Shown piece after piece: positions 23,761-34,101 of a stretch of 64,000 nucleotides of DNA; positions within the stretch are counted from its first letter, which is position 1; every line of letters starts with the position of its first letter. Under the pieces are notes generated by a model, which did no database searches, was not told the origin of the DNA, and was given only the letters and a program-made list of their open reading frames with translations. Origin of the DNA: Hofstenia miamia. Taxonomy: Eukaryota; Xenacoelomorpha; Acoela. The DNA is taken from the NCBI GenBank assembly GCA_004352715.1, contig SCFE01000109.1, positions 919,800 to 983,799 of the forward strand. Direction: 5' to 3'. A program made the translations under genes and the position numbers.

Positions 23761-26399
23761 TGCACACATCAAAAATTATTTTGCGTTATTACCGAAATAA
23801 GAAATTACGCTTTTAACGAGTATTATTATCTCTCTGATTCAAACATTTGTTATTAAATTTTACCGAATAAAAGAAGTAAGTAAAGTAAACATGTAAACTA
23901 CATTAATGTGCTATTTCCAATGTCATGTATGCTAATTAAAAAAACAAGTATGTAAACTAAATTAAGCCACATAAATAAGCAAGTCCCATACATTAACAAA
24001 AAGCAAGTATGTAAAATAAAACAAAATATTTTTGTTTGAAAATACTTATTATGACTTTTATCGAAGAAATTTAGCAATAAAATATAATTCCAAATACGTG
24101 AATTTTTTGCATATAGAATTTCAATGATCATTCAATTATTATGTAATAGGTATAAAAAAATTGGCTACATTTTAAAAAATAGATTACAAACAAATGTGTT
24201 TGCAAACATTGCATATTCCAATGACGTCAGAGATACACCCCCCGCCAATATACATGGCCAATTATTTATGTAATATGTATAAAAAAATTGGCTACATTTT
24301 AAACAATAGACTGCAAACAAATGTGTTTGCCAACAAAACAGAATATATTCCAATGACGTCAGAGATACACAGACGGCTAATATAAACAATTATATCATAG
24401 CCATTCTCGCCAAGGTCAAAAAGTCAAATATGCTACGTACTTCACTCAGTTTTATTCTACTAAGGTATCATTAGTATTACATCGAAATGACAATATAATG
24501 AGCAATTTTTTCAATCAATTATGTATTATCTGATAAACATGACACTTCTGCATTTATAATTTCATTTGATAGTCATATTTCAGTGGTGTAAGCAAGATGT
24601 TGGTGAGACAGCAAGTTCAGGTCATTGATTAATTTTATTCTCTGTTTTATCTTTTATACTTCTAGAACTGCGTAGTGAGTAAATGCATTTTTAGTTTAAC
24701 ATTTTGCGAAATTAGATTTGATATAGGTACAATCATATCTGTACATAAGTACATATAGTCTATCTTGCAGCTTTTTTACAGTTCAGGAATTGTCTTAGGT
24801 TTCGTATATTTAATGAATTGTTTTCAAATCCTTCTGGTATCATTTTATATTCTGTTTCTTTGACAAATACTTTTTGTTTTCATCCAATTTAAAATCCCGA
24901 TTATGCTTTATTACAATAACCTCTAAGTTTATGAGCACTGGTTAAAGTATTTCTCACTTCCCAATGCCTTTATAATCTCAGAATTATATTATGCACTTTT
25001 TTAAAACCTTCTGAAATTTATATATTCTTCTAAGGTCTTTAATTATTACAGAAGAACTACCTGAATTGCTAAAAAATATCATTAACAGATGTCTCATCTT
25101 AATAAAAAATTACTTTAGCTGCGGCTTCAAGAATTCTATTAATTTGAATTCATTAGATTACTTAATTGTCATCACTAGGACTATAATTGTCAAATAATTT
25201 GAAGTTGTTTCTATTTTACGGAATGCTTAGAATTGGAGTTAATCGACTGTTATTTTGCTTCTTATATACATGAAGTTTCTCCATTTCTTTATTTGGACTT
25301 GCAATCATTTCTTCAAGTGTTTTGATAAGTTAACTGTCTTAAACGAATAATTTTCTTTTAATAAAGCATCAAAATTTCGATCAACAGAATTTGAAGATAA
25401 TATAATAAAATATTTGCTATATAATAATGCAGGAATGGACCTGTCACTTAATGCGGATGTATAGTATAAAATTGTAGGGAGAGCTCAGAGGCATCTAACT
25501 TATGTAATATAATGACTGCAGACTATTACAATAAGGATATTAGCAGCCCTGAAACTTCATGAGTCTAACAAACATGACATGACAACAATTATTGATAATT
25601 AATAAGTAAATAAGCATTCTCTGTTTAGTTTCTAAAAGAAAATCTCAGACTATTGTTCACTAAATTCATCCTGGCTAACTCTGAAGTGTTATCGTAAGTA
25701 ATATTGATTGGAGGTTAAAATAATTTCTTTTGAATAACAAAAATAAAAGAAAGCAAAGTTCGTGATGTCAACATGGTTAATGTTCCATCTGCTTTTCTAT
25801 ATTTCAAATAACATATTTAATTGAAAATGGTGCTCTCTAATATGTCCTGAATTTGTGTTCAGCTCAATAAACTCATTTGTAGTCTCAGATATAAGCTGAT
25901 ACCTAGAATTGCCCGATATTAGGGAAAGCCATAGGCATGATTTAATGACAGTGTAATAATGAGTTGAATTTCCTATATGAGTTGAAAGTTAATGTCTTTA
26001 TACCCTATTTGTATGCCTACAACTACCCTATGCAACTCTAATATTGATTTACAAAAAACATTGGATGCTAGTAAACAAAGGTTCTGGAATTATCCATGAA
26101 CCATTATCAGAAACATTATTGAATTAGCTTAGATAAAGAACTTTCAATTGCTTAGATCTTCATTTAAATTAGCAATACACTTCAATTTAAGTAAGTATCG
26201 TTCATGATAATAGAATCAGTACCAATCGGCCTCAACCAAATCATCCTTGGTTGAAATTTTCACCCTTAATCCAAGTAAAAGTATCTCAGTTGACATTTAA
26301 CTGCTTGAGTGTTATATGGAATTGTTAATACAGTTTTAGCTTAATTTACAATGGTGCTAAATGTGATAATTTAGTATTCAAACTATGTGTATGTAAAAC
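23761..26399. other. Non-coding part of duplication copy 1
   Basis: No gene recognised. It contains loosely repeated AAGTATGTAAA words at 23905-24025 and the two-unit CRE-containing repeat at 24150-24380. The rest is AT-rich with short closed frames. Confidence 0.5.
24150..24380. repeat. Two-unit tandem repeat, each with TGACGTCA
   Basis: Two similar units offset by about 127 bases share TATAAAAAAATTGGCTACAT, CAAACAAATGTGTTTGC and CCAATGACGTCAGAGATACA. The palindrome TGACGTCA (a full cAMP-response-element/bZIP consensus) lies at 24222-24229 and 24354-24361. Open frames in both directions across it are by-products of the repeat. An identical copy is at 34683-34913. Confidence 0.85.
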
Positions 26400-27600
26400 T
26401 CCCTACATGTTTAAATACTATATAGAACACATGTTAAAAGTTATAAATATACAATACAATTATAAATATTAAAATTTCTATGGATAACAATTTGTTGTTT
26501 TCACAAATTAATCAAATCGCACTGTATGCTTTTAAGCTGCTGCGATATTGCCCTATCTGCATTGTGCCACATTATTCACACACAATTCTTAAGGCCAAGT
26601 AAAGTGAAATAATCAGTCAATGAAAGCGATCCATTTAATTTTGGTATGATCTAATAAAAATTAGCCATAAAAGTTCTGAAATGATGATAGTATTATATCT
26701 AAAAAAGATAAACATTGTTTGTTACTAAAGATAATAACTACACATTTTCAACGCATACTAGCAAAAAATAGAATAATAGTGTTCCTAAGTGTTTGGCAAA
26801 AAAAAACAATATCTTAAATAGAGTGCATTTGAATATCAAAGTCATTAACATATTTCAATGAATATTACAAAAACAGCTTGAATAAATTTCAAAATTCTTA
26901 TATCATTTTCAGAGATCCATTTAAACATTAAGTATGTTACTCCTTGAAACAAGAAGCAACGCCTTTTAAGACATTTAATGTCAATATTTCCCTGATTATT
27001 TGACTAGACTGTTTATTATCACATGATATCTGAGACAAATTTCTGCGTCTTTCTTAAAGCAATTGCGGTTTCTTAATATTGTGAAGTTCTTATGATTGGA
27101 AGTTAGACATTTGCAGCAGCACACATTTTAAGTCGATCCCATATTTAGTTCTGGTCGAGATCAAATAGCTTTTTTCACTGTGCTGCTAGTCTCAGTTTCA
27201 TAGAGTTACTTCTGATCATGAACTTCAAGAAAATACGGAAAACAACAAATATTATCAAGTTAAATATGAAATCCAGAATTTTGCTCCTGATATCGAAATT
27301 TGTGATCTTTGATGTGACACTGCTCACGTAGAAATATTTATTACTTAATTGTATGTGCCAAGATTCCTCGCAACTGTTGTAATTTTCTGGACTACTTCGT
27401 TACTTAGTAGAATTATTGGACTAATCTCATAATTATAGTATTATTAAGCGTCATAACTTTAACAAGGGCTTTGCCAACATTGCAATTCCTTCTCTAATGG
27501 CTGAACTGAGTTTACTGAGACTGTTAACACAACTGAGAAATAGCAAAGTAATTATGGGTTAATCAATAGATCTAGAATTAAGCCCTGGCTCTATGTAACA
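26400..27600 (+). repeat. Receptor-unit 5' flank, copy 2
   Basis: Similar to 7230-8380 and 46020-46625, in the same order upstream of exon 1 of gene 2. It is not coding as far as can be seen. Confidence 0.75.
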
Positions 27601-27839
27601 AATAAATATTTACCTTAACCTGCCTATCATCCATTTTAATGAACTGTTTTTTCACATTTACAAAGAAATTTCTCCAAACCTATTAGAAAACTCGAAAATC
27701 GTAATGCATGGACAGGTCTATTGGAGAACATGCTTTAATGCAATTGTAGAATCATCACCCAGGCCAAGATGTGCATTAATTCAGACTCATTTACTGACAT
27801 TGAACTACAGTTTCTTTCAAGCAGGGTAATGTCTAATTA

Positions 27840-28800
27840 ACTTAACTTTCGTTGTCTCATGTACACTGTTTCTCTATCTTTATACTAAACTATATTTAGC
27901 ATCCATATAAGTTAAGAGTAACAAGTAACGGCCATGGTTTAGTTAACTGTATGAGAGAGACTCCAGTTAACAATGGGCCCACTGCCCGAAGCGGTATCTG
28001 ATCAAGAAGCTATCCACCAAGCTGCAACAGAGTGAGGTTCCATCCATCGATCGATCAACTCAGCTCATTCTCAAGGAACTATATTTATTAGGTGTACCCT
28101 AACTATGTGATAATAAAGAAATGACACTATTCGACTTAATAGCTCATTCTCGTTAATGTGTAACCGAAACAATATAATTACGCAACCTTTCAGTGACACT
28201 AACTGCTGATTATAAAAACTAGTTAATAAATAAAGCAGCAGTTCCCTACCTTACATATAGTAACAATTTAATAAAATCACTGAGTACTGACACTAGCTGC
28301 GACGAAATAAAGAGTTAAAAGCTATCTACAGATGATAGCAGCTTCGTAACCTACGGTAAAAACTAGATGTAAAATAATATATACAAGGCCATTTTCAGTC
28401 TCGGTTTGGGTCTAATACTGTTAGTAATTTGGATCTAAAATAAGATAATTAATAACTAACATTCCTAAAGTTGGCGATCTCGCCTTATTGCGAATTTGTT
28501 ACTATATGTAGCTCCGCAAGCAATCGATAGCCAGCTAGGCAATAAGTAAAAAAACTCTTACACCTATACATAACTTAAATGTTTGATCCGATCTAGGCAA
28601 CAACCATTCTAATCCCTCGCAACAGCCTATTGATCGTTACAAACATGAAATGCCTAGCTACGCATTTTAATAAATAATCAAACCGCTAAAAGATAAGTGA
28701 GTAATAAGGATTTTATTCTCTATCAACCTTTCTTTTTACATGTTGCATATTTATAGCAAAGATTTATAAACATATTTATCATTAAACAAATACCTGTCAC
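27840..28800. other. Unclassified insertion-like segment, less AT-rich
   Basis: This stretch interrupts the similarity between receptor-unit flanks and is visibly richer in G and C (for example GGGCCCACTGCCCGAAGCGG near 27975 and a CATCGATCGATC run near 28045). I could not recognise a transposase, reverse transcriptase, LTR boundary or RNA. It is probably a transposable-element insertion of unknown type. The same sequence recurs at 38373-39333. Confidence 0.4.
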
Positions 28801-29089
28801 CAGTTTTGTGTTGCCAACGTAGAAAAAGTTCTGCGTTAATATGGCGGTGTCAAAATCGACGTGGAGCTTTATTGTCCACATGTGATTTGCCAAAAGTTAA
28901 GGTGACAAATAATTGTTTTACAAAATCATTTACAAATTCAAATCACATGACTTGGTTTTTTGTTAATTCAATCAAGTACAAAATTAATGAAATCAATTGA
29001 TGTATGATTCGATCTTAGTTTCTCTTCTGTAATTTTGTTCTTTGTTGGATTATGCTACACAATGTTGAAAATTTCTATTAAGCGTATTA

Positions 29090-29300
29090 CTGTAGCTGAA
29101 GTTGAGGTAAATAATAAAAATTTTTCCTTGAAAATTTCTAATTTTTGAAAAAATTAAATTCTCTCCATGACTAATATTCAAGTATTTCTAAAGTTTTGAG
29201 TTCATGGAAGCAACAAAGAACTTTGACTGTTTTTTGATCAATGGAAAGATATCTCAAACCCATTGAGGAGTGCTGTGCACAAATGCAGTCTAAGGTTAAT
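29090..29300 (+). repeat. Dispersed receptor-locus repeat
   Basis: Similar to 31960-32130 and 51790-51970. Shared words are TTAAATTCTCTCCAT, AAGTTTTGAG, GCAACAAAGAA and CAAACCCATTGA. One copy lies just upstream of gene 2 exon 1, one in its intron 1, and one upstream of gene 3 exon 1. Confidence 0.65.
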
Positions 29301-29419
29301 TTTCATTGCCTGTTACCTGCATCGCTGTAGAAATTATTTATGCATTTGTAGGCATTTTCACTACTTCAGCGTGTAATTTCGGTTCAATGTTATAACACTG
29401 AAAAATATTTGTAATACAT

Positions 29420-29613
29420 TTCCCAAATTTTGTTGACAAAGTGAAAGCAAATTCTTAAAATCTATTTGTCAACGAATGGCGGCTTAAAGCAAATCACAAT
29501 CAATAATTTGAACAACATGAATAAATATTTGTGAAATTTAATCTGTTTTTCAGGAATAATCTTTCCGATATTCTTACAACCAATCAAAATGCTTCAAAAA
29601 AATTACTATTAAT
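29420..29613 (+). promoter_or_regulatory. Conserved proximal upstream region of receptor gene 2
   Basis: This matches the region before gene 1 and gene 3: AATGGCGGCTTAAAG near 29476, ATTTAATCTGTTTTTCAG near 29540 (a possible 3' splice site) and the CCAATC box at 29579-29584. The TATA-like word of genes 1 and 3 is changed to TATTAATA next to the ATG. Confidence 0.45.
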
Positions 29614-29815
29614 ATGAGGAATTGTAGCATTCAACCACATAATGTAATGAATTCGACTAGAGCTTGCATATATGGCTGGGAAGAAGAGCTTATTTATCTT
29701 GCTACAGGGTGGTACACTCTTATATTTTCCTTCGTTGGCATTCTAACCAATATTTTAAGCTTCATCACAATTTATTCAATGAAAGTAAACAATTCAGCGA
29801 CAATATATATTCAAG
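29614..29815 (+). CDS. Receptor gene 2, exon 1
   Basis: 202 bases from ATG to donor CAAG|GTACAG, encoding residues 1-67 plus one base. The frame is intact. It is identical to the orphan exon at 40147-40348. Confidence 0.8.
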
Positions 29816-29897
29816 GTACAGTTAACATTTGACTTTCAATTTTTGAGCTTTTTTATGGACGCTAAGTTTTCTTTGTTTTTTAAAATCTGTATTTTTA

Positions 29898-29900
<3 letters not shown>

Positions 29901-29940
<40 letters not shown>
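29901..29940. repeat. (TA)n microsatellite at the end of duplication copy 1
   Basis: TA tract directly after the last base shared with the second large copy. The matching tract after copy 2 (40436-40467) has a different length and a GA interruption, so the duplication boundary falls at the microsatellite. Confidence 0.97.
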
Positions 29941-29943
<3 letters not shown>

Positions 29944-31087
29944 TCAAAATTCTACGCAATTTAAACTTAATTAATGCACAAATTTATAACAATTCAGAAA
30001 ATTTTTTTTTCGTTTTAACATTTTTGAAAATGCACAGTCAATACTATTTGGTAACCAAAGGCAATCATTTACAGGAGGGTTTCACATCTACTCCAGGAAG
30101 ACATGAACTCCAAAGCCCCTGGCCTACGGCCCTGTATGACACGATTATTGCATTAAGGTTAACAATGCAATTTGAGTTTGAACAGAATTGAATTAGCATT
30201 GCTGACGGACTAATGCGGATATGCATCCATGCACATATTAATAAATATATTATGCAAATTATCCAATCAAATTCAGTTTAATGCTTATAGGCCTCAATGA
30301 GGCAAAAACACTATCAGTGGCTTAAAATAAAAATAAGGCCGGATCGGGCTTGGGCCTAAAAAATCGGTCCAATTCCAACTCTGGCGTTCCATACTATTAT
30401 CATAGTATGCACCACTATATTTAGCCTAGTTTTGGTCCAATAATATTTACGCATAATTGTGGCAGAATGTATTAAATAACCGCACTTTAAATATATTTGT
30501 CAGAGGAATAGCAAACCTTTGCCATTTTGTATTTCTTTCAAAAATAGTATAATGGTTTTCAACAGCGTTGGAACCGAGCCTGATTTTTAGGGTTACTCAA
30601 GCTTGAATCCAACTTCCTACCTTGTCAATCCTGAAGTATTACGCTTTGCGACAACTACTCAGACCATGATATCAGATGATCAACTGTCTCCACTTCCTTC
30701 TTCCATAGCCTGAGCTCTCCTGTCCTCATGCTTCTTCCTTCGGTGTTTCCTGTTTATTGTTCTTTTCTGTCATTATAAGTGCTTCTATTTTCTTCTTTTT
30801 AACATACATAACTTGTAAGGATTATAAACAGATTTGTTCTAACATGCAATTTAACTAAGTTCTGCAATAAAAAAGAAGAACCATAATTTATATTGAAAGA
30901 AATTCAATTGATTTCAATGAATATGTCCGTAATAGAAATTTTTAGGCCCTCAGGCATGCTATCTTTATCCGGCCAAACATTTGGCTCAGCACACCAAGAT
31001 AGATATATTTAGAACTGTATACCATCAGGTGTCGAATTTGCTTTTTTATTGATTTTGAATATATAATATATATAATATAGGCAATGA

Positions 31088-31360
31088 CCCAGTAAACATC
31101 AAACTGTCGTAACGACGTCGTTGAACACATAATAACGGCACTAAAACAACAAACTATCAATAAAAATGCAGTTTTTAAAAAATTTATCTTCAAATTGTCC
31201 TAATACTAAAATTATTCCTATTTTTAAATATTTTTTGCTAGACCGAATTATATACCGCCACTAATCCGCACTATAAATGCCACTCAAACAATTCAAAACC
31301 AATTAAACCCCAATACACCACAAAAACGACGTCGTTACAACAGTTTTATGTTTACTGGGG
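31088..31360. mobile_element. MITE-like element with long terminal inverted repeats
   Basis: The left end reads CCCAGTAAACATCAAACTGT and then contains AACGACGTCGTT. The right end is the inverse, AACGACGTCGTT followed by ACAACAGTTTTATGTTTACT and GGGG. The terminal repeats are about 37 bases with few mismatches, and each carries the same 12-bp perfect palindrome. The 270-base length and lack of coding frame fit a non-autonomous DNA transposon. The superfamily was not recognised, and no clear target duplication is visible. Confidence 0.75.
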
Positions 31361-31959
31361 AGTAATGCAAGTGTAATTTAATAATTTCTGTACTATTTCA
31401 GGAATATTTAAACCTCAATAAATTTAGAAATCTATTAATAGAAAGCAGATTTCAAAACCTTTGCCTGATGAATTCTAAGACATTAGGTTGAACATATCTA
31501 GTGCATCTGTTATGAAAAAATTATCAATTTCAGGGGTAGTGAATTTCTAAGAAATAGAAATTAAAGAACATAAGCATATAAATGTATGAATTTTGAAAAA
31601 AACGCATCTTTATATGTTATGCTTTACTTAACTCCAAATGGTCTATATTATTCCTTAAACTCACAAGCTATTTTGTCCATATTCTCAAACAATTTTCTGT
31701 TAGAAAATATGAGAATTTTGGAATTTTGAGACAGCTATGGGATTGTGTCATTAGAATTATTGCTGTGTTTTAACTTCTTTCAATGGGAAATTTGATTTTT
31801 GCGAAAATTTAAAATTATTTACTGTTAACCATTAACAAACTGTTTTTCCAAATTTACAAAGAATTTTCTCTAAGCCTATTTCCAAATATGAAAATTTTGG
31901 TGCATTGATAGTTCTATTGGGGAACATATTTTAATGCAATGTTAAAAATCTTTTAAAGC

Positions 31960-32260
31960 TTATTGCTGTGGCAGAGGTTGTTCGAATTTTCAAAAAAGAT
32001 TTAAATTCTCTCCATACCTAGTGTTTATGTATTTAGAAGGTTTTGAGCCCATGAAGGCAACAAAGAATTTTGATTGTTTATTGATATGTGCAAAGATATT
32101 CCAAATCCATTGAGACGTCCTCCATCATGTGGTGTTCTCAGATTGAACACAGCATTAATAGTTTTTGAGCTATAAACGTTTAAATTTTTTTTATAGGATC
32201 ATGAACATTTTTCAAAAATCCACAGGCTTTTTAAGGTTCAGCTAACAAAGCAATCTAAGG
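31960..32260 (+). repeat. Dispersed receptor-locus repeat in intron 1
   Basis: Similar in direct orientation to 29090-29300 and 51790-52130, and in inverted orientation to 23569-23760 and 34102-34293. It is non-coding. Confidence 0.65.
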
Positions 32261-32427
32261 TCTATGGCAGTAACAATTAGTCTTAGTTATTTGGTTTTAT
32301 GTCAATAGCAATTATTTTCGTATGCCAAAGACTGTTAAATTGGAGCACAATATTTTAATTTTTGACCGTAAATTTATATATTCTTTGTTAGTTGTTCGAT
32401 ATTTTATATAAAATTAAAATATTTTAG

Positions 32428-32541
32428 CTTTGGCGATATGGGATAGCGCTTCTATACTACTAGATGGGCCCGTTGATATTTCTCAAGGAAAACAATTTCT
32501 TGACTGGAGTTTTCCTAAAGCCTTTTTACTTGAACAAATCG
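32428..32541 (+). CDS. Receptor gene 2, exon 2
   Basis: 114 bases, acceptor ATTTTAG|CTTTGG and donor ATCG|GTAATT. It encodes helix 2 with LAIWD and the WSFPKAFLLEQI loop. It is intact and in the same phase as in genes 1 and 3. Confidence 0.82.
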
Positions 32542-32916
32542 GTAATTATGAACTAGAAATTTTTTGATTAAATCATTGTTTTCAGTATAAAATATATTTT
32601 TTACATTAATTGGATTAAGTTTGCTTCACTCTTGGAAAATGCTGGTTATTTGGCAAATATATTGTTGACACATTAGTATGTCGCTCGTTATGTAAACGCA
32701 CAAGAGCTATTGTATAAATTATAAAGGTCTGAAAATGTGCAAAATTTGTTGGCCCCTCCCAATTCAACCCAACGAAACTCAAATTTTAGCAAAGGCATTT
32801 GGACCCAATCCAACTTCTAGTGAGTTTTTAATGGGCTTGATTCAAAGTTATGGCAAAATATTAATTCAAGTATGACCAAAATATAATTTTACAGCTCTTT
32901 GCCCATAGCATACATA

Positions 32917-33528
32917 CAGTCTGTTCCATAAGTCCTTACGTTTCAAATTATTACTTCATTTAAGCAATAATACAAACAGACATTATCTTATCCAATCAGA
33001 TTCTGTGCGTTGTTTATCCAATTAGAATCTGCGTGTTGTTTATTTATTTTAATGGGGACGGTACCCCACGCCCCACCCCACACTGCCCACATCACCCGAC
33101 AATTTCTGAATGACAATTTCCCCAACCAGTGGGTAGGGAAGTTCAGGCCCATCCCATTGCCTGCTCGGTCACCGGATTTAACGTCATGTGATAACGCTCT
33201 TTGGGGCATCATAAAGAAACGTGTACTGGCTGAAAAAGCAAGATCAACTCAGGATCTGAAACAGGCAATTAGGAATGCTATTGCTAACTTTAAAATGGAA
33301 TCTCTTCCAAAGATACATGCACGTACTTTTTGTCAACTACAACTTTGCATTGATATTGATGGGTTGCAAACCGACCCTTACGAATAGCCTATGTACTAGG
33401 ATTACTTTTTGATGTTAGTTTTTGTTTGTTAAATATAGATGTATTGATTATATTAATGATATTGTTTGTTTATATTATTGATTAAGTGCAGTAGTAATTT
33501 GAAACTTAGGGACTTACGGAACAGACTG
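32917..33528 (+). mobile_element. Non-autonomous mariner/Tc1-type element
   Basis: 612 bases bounded by inverted repeats that begin CAGTCTGTTCC on both strands and extend about 40 bases with few mismatches. TA dinucleotides lie on each side (32915-32916, 33529-33530), as expected for Tc1/mariner target duplication. The interior keeps only the C-terminal part of a transposase and a 26-base direct repeat (TCCAATCAGA/TCCAATTAGA at 32991 and 33017). It sits in intron 2 of gene 2 and is missing from intron 2 of genes 1 and 3. Confidence 0.88.
33049..33387 (+). pseudogene. Mariner-type transposase, C-terminal remnant
   Basis: The frame contains PPHTAHITRQFLNDNFPNQW and SPDLTSCDNALWG, the second and third catalytic regions of a DDE/D transposase. 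The last catalytic Asp of SPDLTSCD is present. The Asp expected in the QDGAPPHTA-type motif is lost (VPHAPPHTA), and the whole N-terminal DNA-binding part and first catalytic Asp are deleted. It therefore cannot encode an active enzyme. Confidence 0.85.
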
Positions 33529-34101
33529 TATACAAATATATTTGAATGTAACTACAAATTATGCGTATTTAATAGTAAAAATAGTTAAATACTGTAAAAA
33601 ATTTCATACCATACAAAAACCAAAATAATTAGACAACCAACTGATAGATCTTTTGTAGTTCTGCATCAGCCTACACTCCTTCAAAAACCCAATCATGACA
33701 CATATTCACTTGAAACATCGACTTAAGCCATTTGCTTTGGCTATGGTTTTCTTTCTTGAAAAAAAATTATTCCCCTGAACTAACTCTAAAACAACCTTTA
33801 TTCAAACTACATAATTAAACATTTTATTACAACTAGAACTAACTCTAAAACAACCTTTATTCAAACTACATAATTAAACATTTTATTACAACTAGAAGAA
33901 ACCTAAGTATTTCGTTAAGTTTGTGTGTCATACACTTCTGACAAAATTATTTGAGGGCGATCATGTGTATTCACTCTCTATGAGAATTATGCTTAACTTA
34001 AATAAATATTTTTTATTTCTCAGCAACTAAATTTTATATAACAATGAAAGCTCTGATATCAGTCTCGTAATTTGAATAAGGGAGAAGTAAGAAAATAGTT
34101 C
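33529..34101 (+). other. Intron 2 of receptor gene 2, cut off at the duplication
   Basis: Similar by eye to 56570-57310 of gene 3 intron 2 (for example GATAGATCTTTTG/ATATAGATCTTCTG and the GTGTATTCACTC/GTGCATTTACTC stretch). The similarity is heading toward exon 3 when the second large copy starts at 34102. Confidence 0.7.
33781..33898. repeat. 59-bp tandem duplication, two perfect copies
   Basis: Units 33781-33839 and 33840-33898 are identical. The corresponding part of gene 3 intron 2 (about 56815-56845) has one copy. Perfect identity points to a recent local duplication. Confidence 0.95.

Larger units (their letters stand above)
23569..29900 (+). repeat. Large duplication, copy 1 (6332 bp)
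   Basis: The segment 23569-29900 recurs at 34102-40433 with a constant offset of 10533 and no difference that I could find by reading. It starts with TCCTCCGCTTAG in both copies and ends with TGTATTTTTAAAA just before a TA microsatellite, whose length and flanks differ. It carries the unit 5' flank, the promoter and exon 1 of gene 2. It is either a very recent segmental duplication or a false duplication in the assembly. Confidence 0.95.
29816..32427 (+). other. Intron 1 of receptor gene 2
   Basis: 2612 bases, GT...AG (AATATTTTAG at the acceptor). It holds a TA tract at 29901-29940, the block at 30400-30870 shared with introns 1 of genes 1 and 3, a MITE-like inverted-repeat element at 31088-31360 and a dispersed repeat at 31960-32260. 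The 30942-31193 open frame on the minus strand runs into the MITE and is not a gene. Confidence 0.7.
29614..32541 (+). pseudogene. Receptor gene 2: exons 1 and 2 intact, exon 3 absent
   Basis: Exon 1 is 29614-29815 and exon 2 is 32428-32541, with the same lengths, phase-1 boundaries and splice signals as genes 1 and 3, and no stop or frameshift. They encode the N-terminus, helix 1 and helix 2 of the same class A receptor (sequons at N3 and N13, R16 and E23 specific to this copy, I85 in place of V). Intron 2 is recognisable up to about 34050 by similarity to gene 3. At 34102 the second copy of the large duplication begins, and no exon 3 is found before gene 3. Alone it cannot make a seven-helix receptor. 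It is either a truncated gene, a gene whose third exon was lost in assembly, or a donor of alternative 5' exons to gene 3. Confidence 0.8.
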
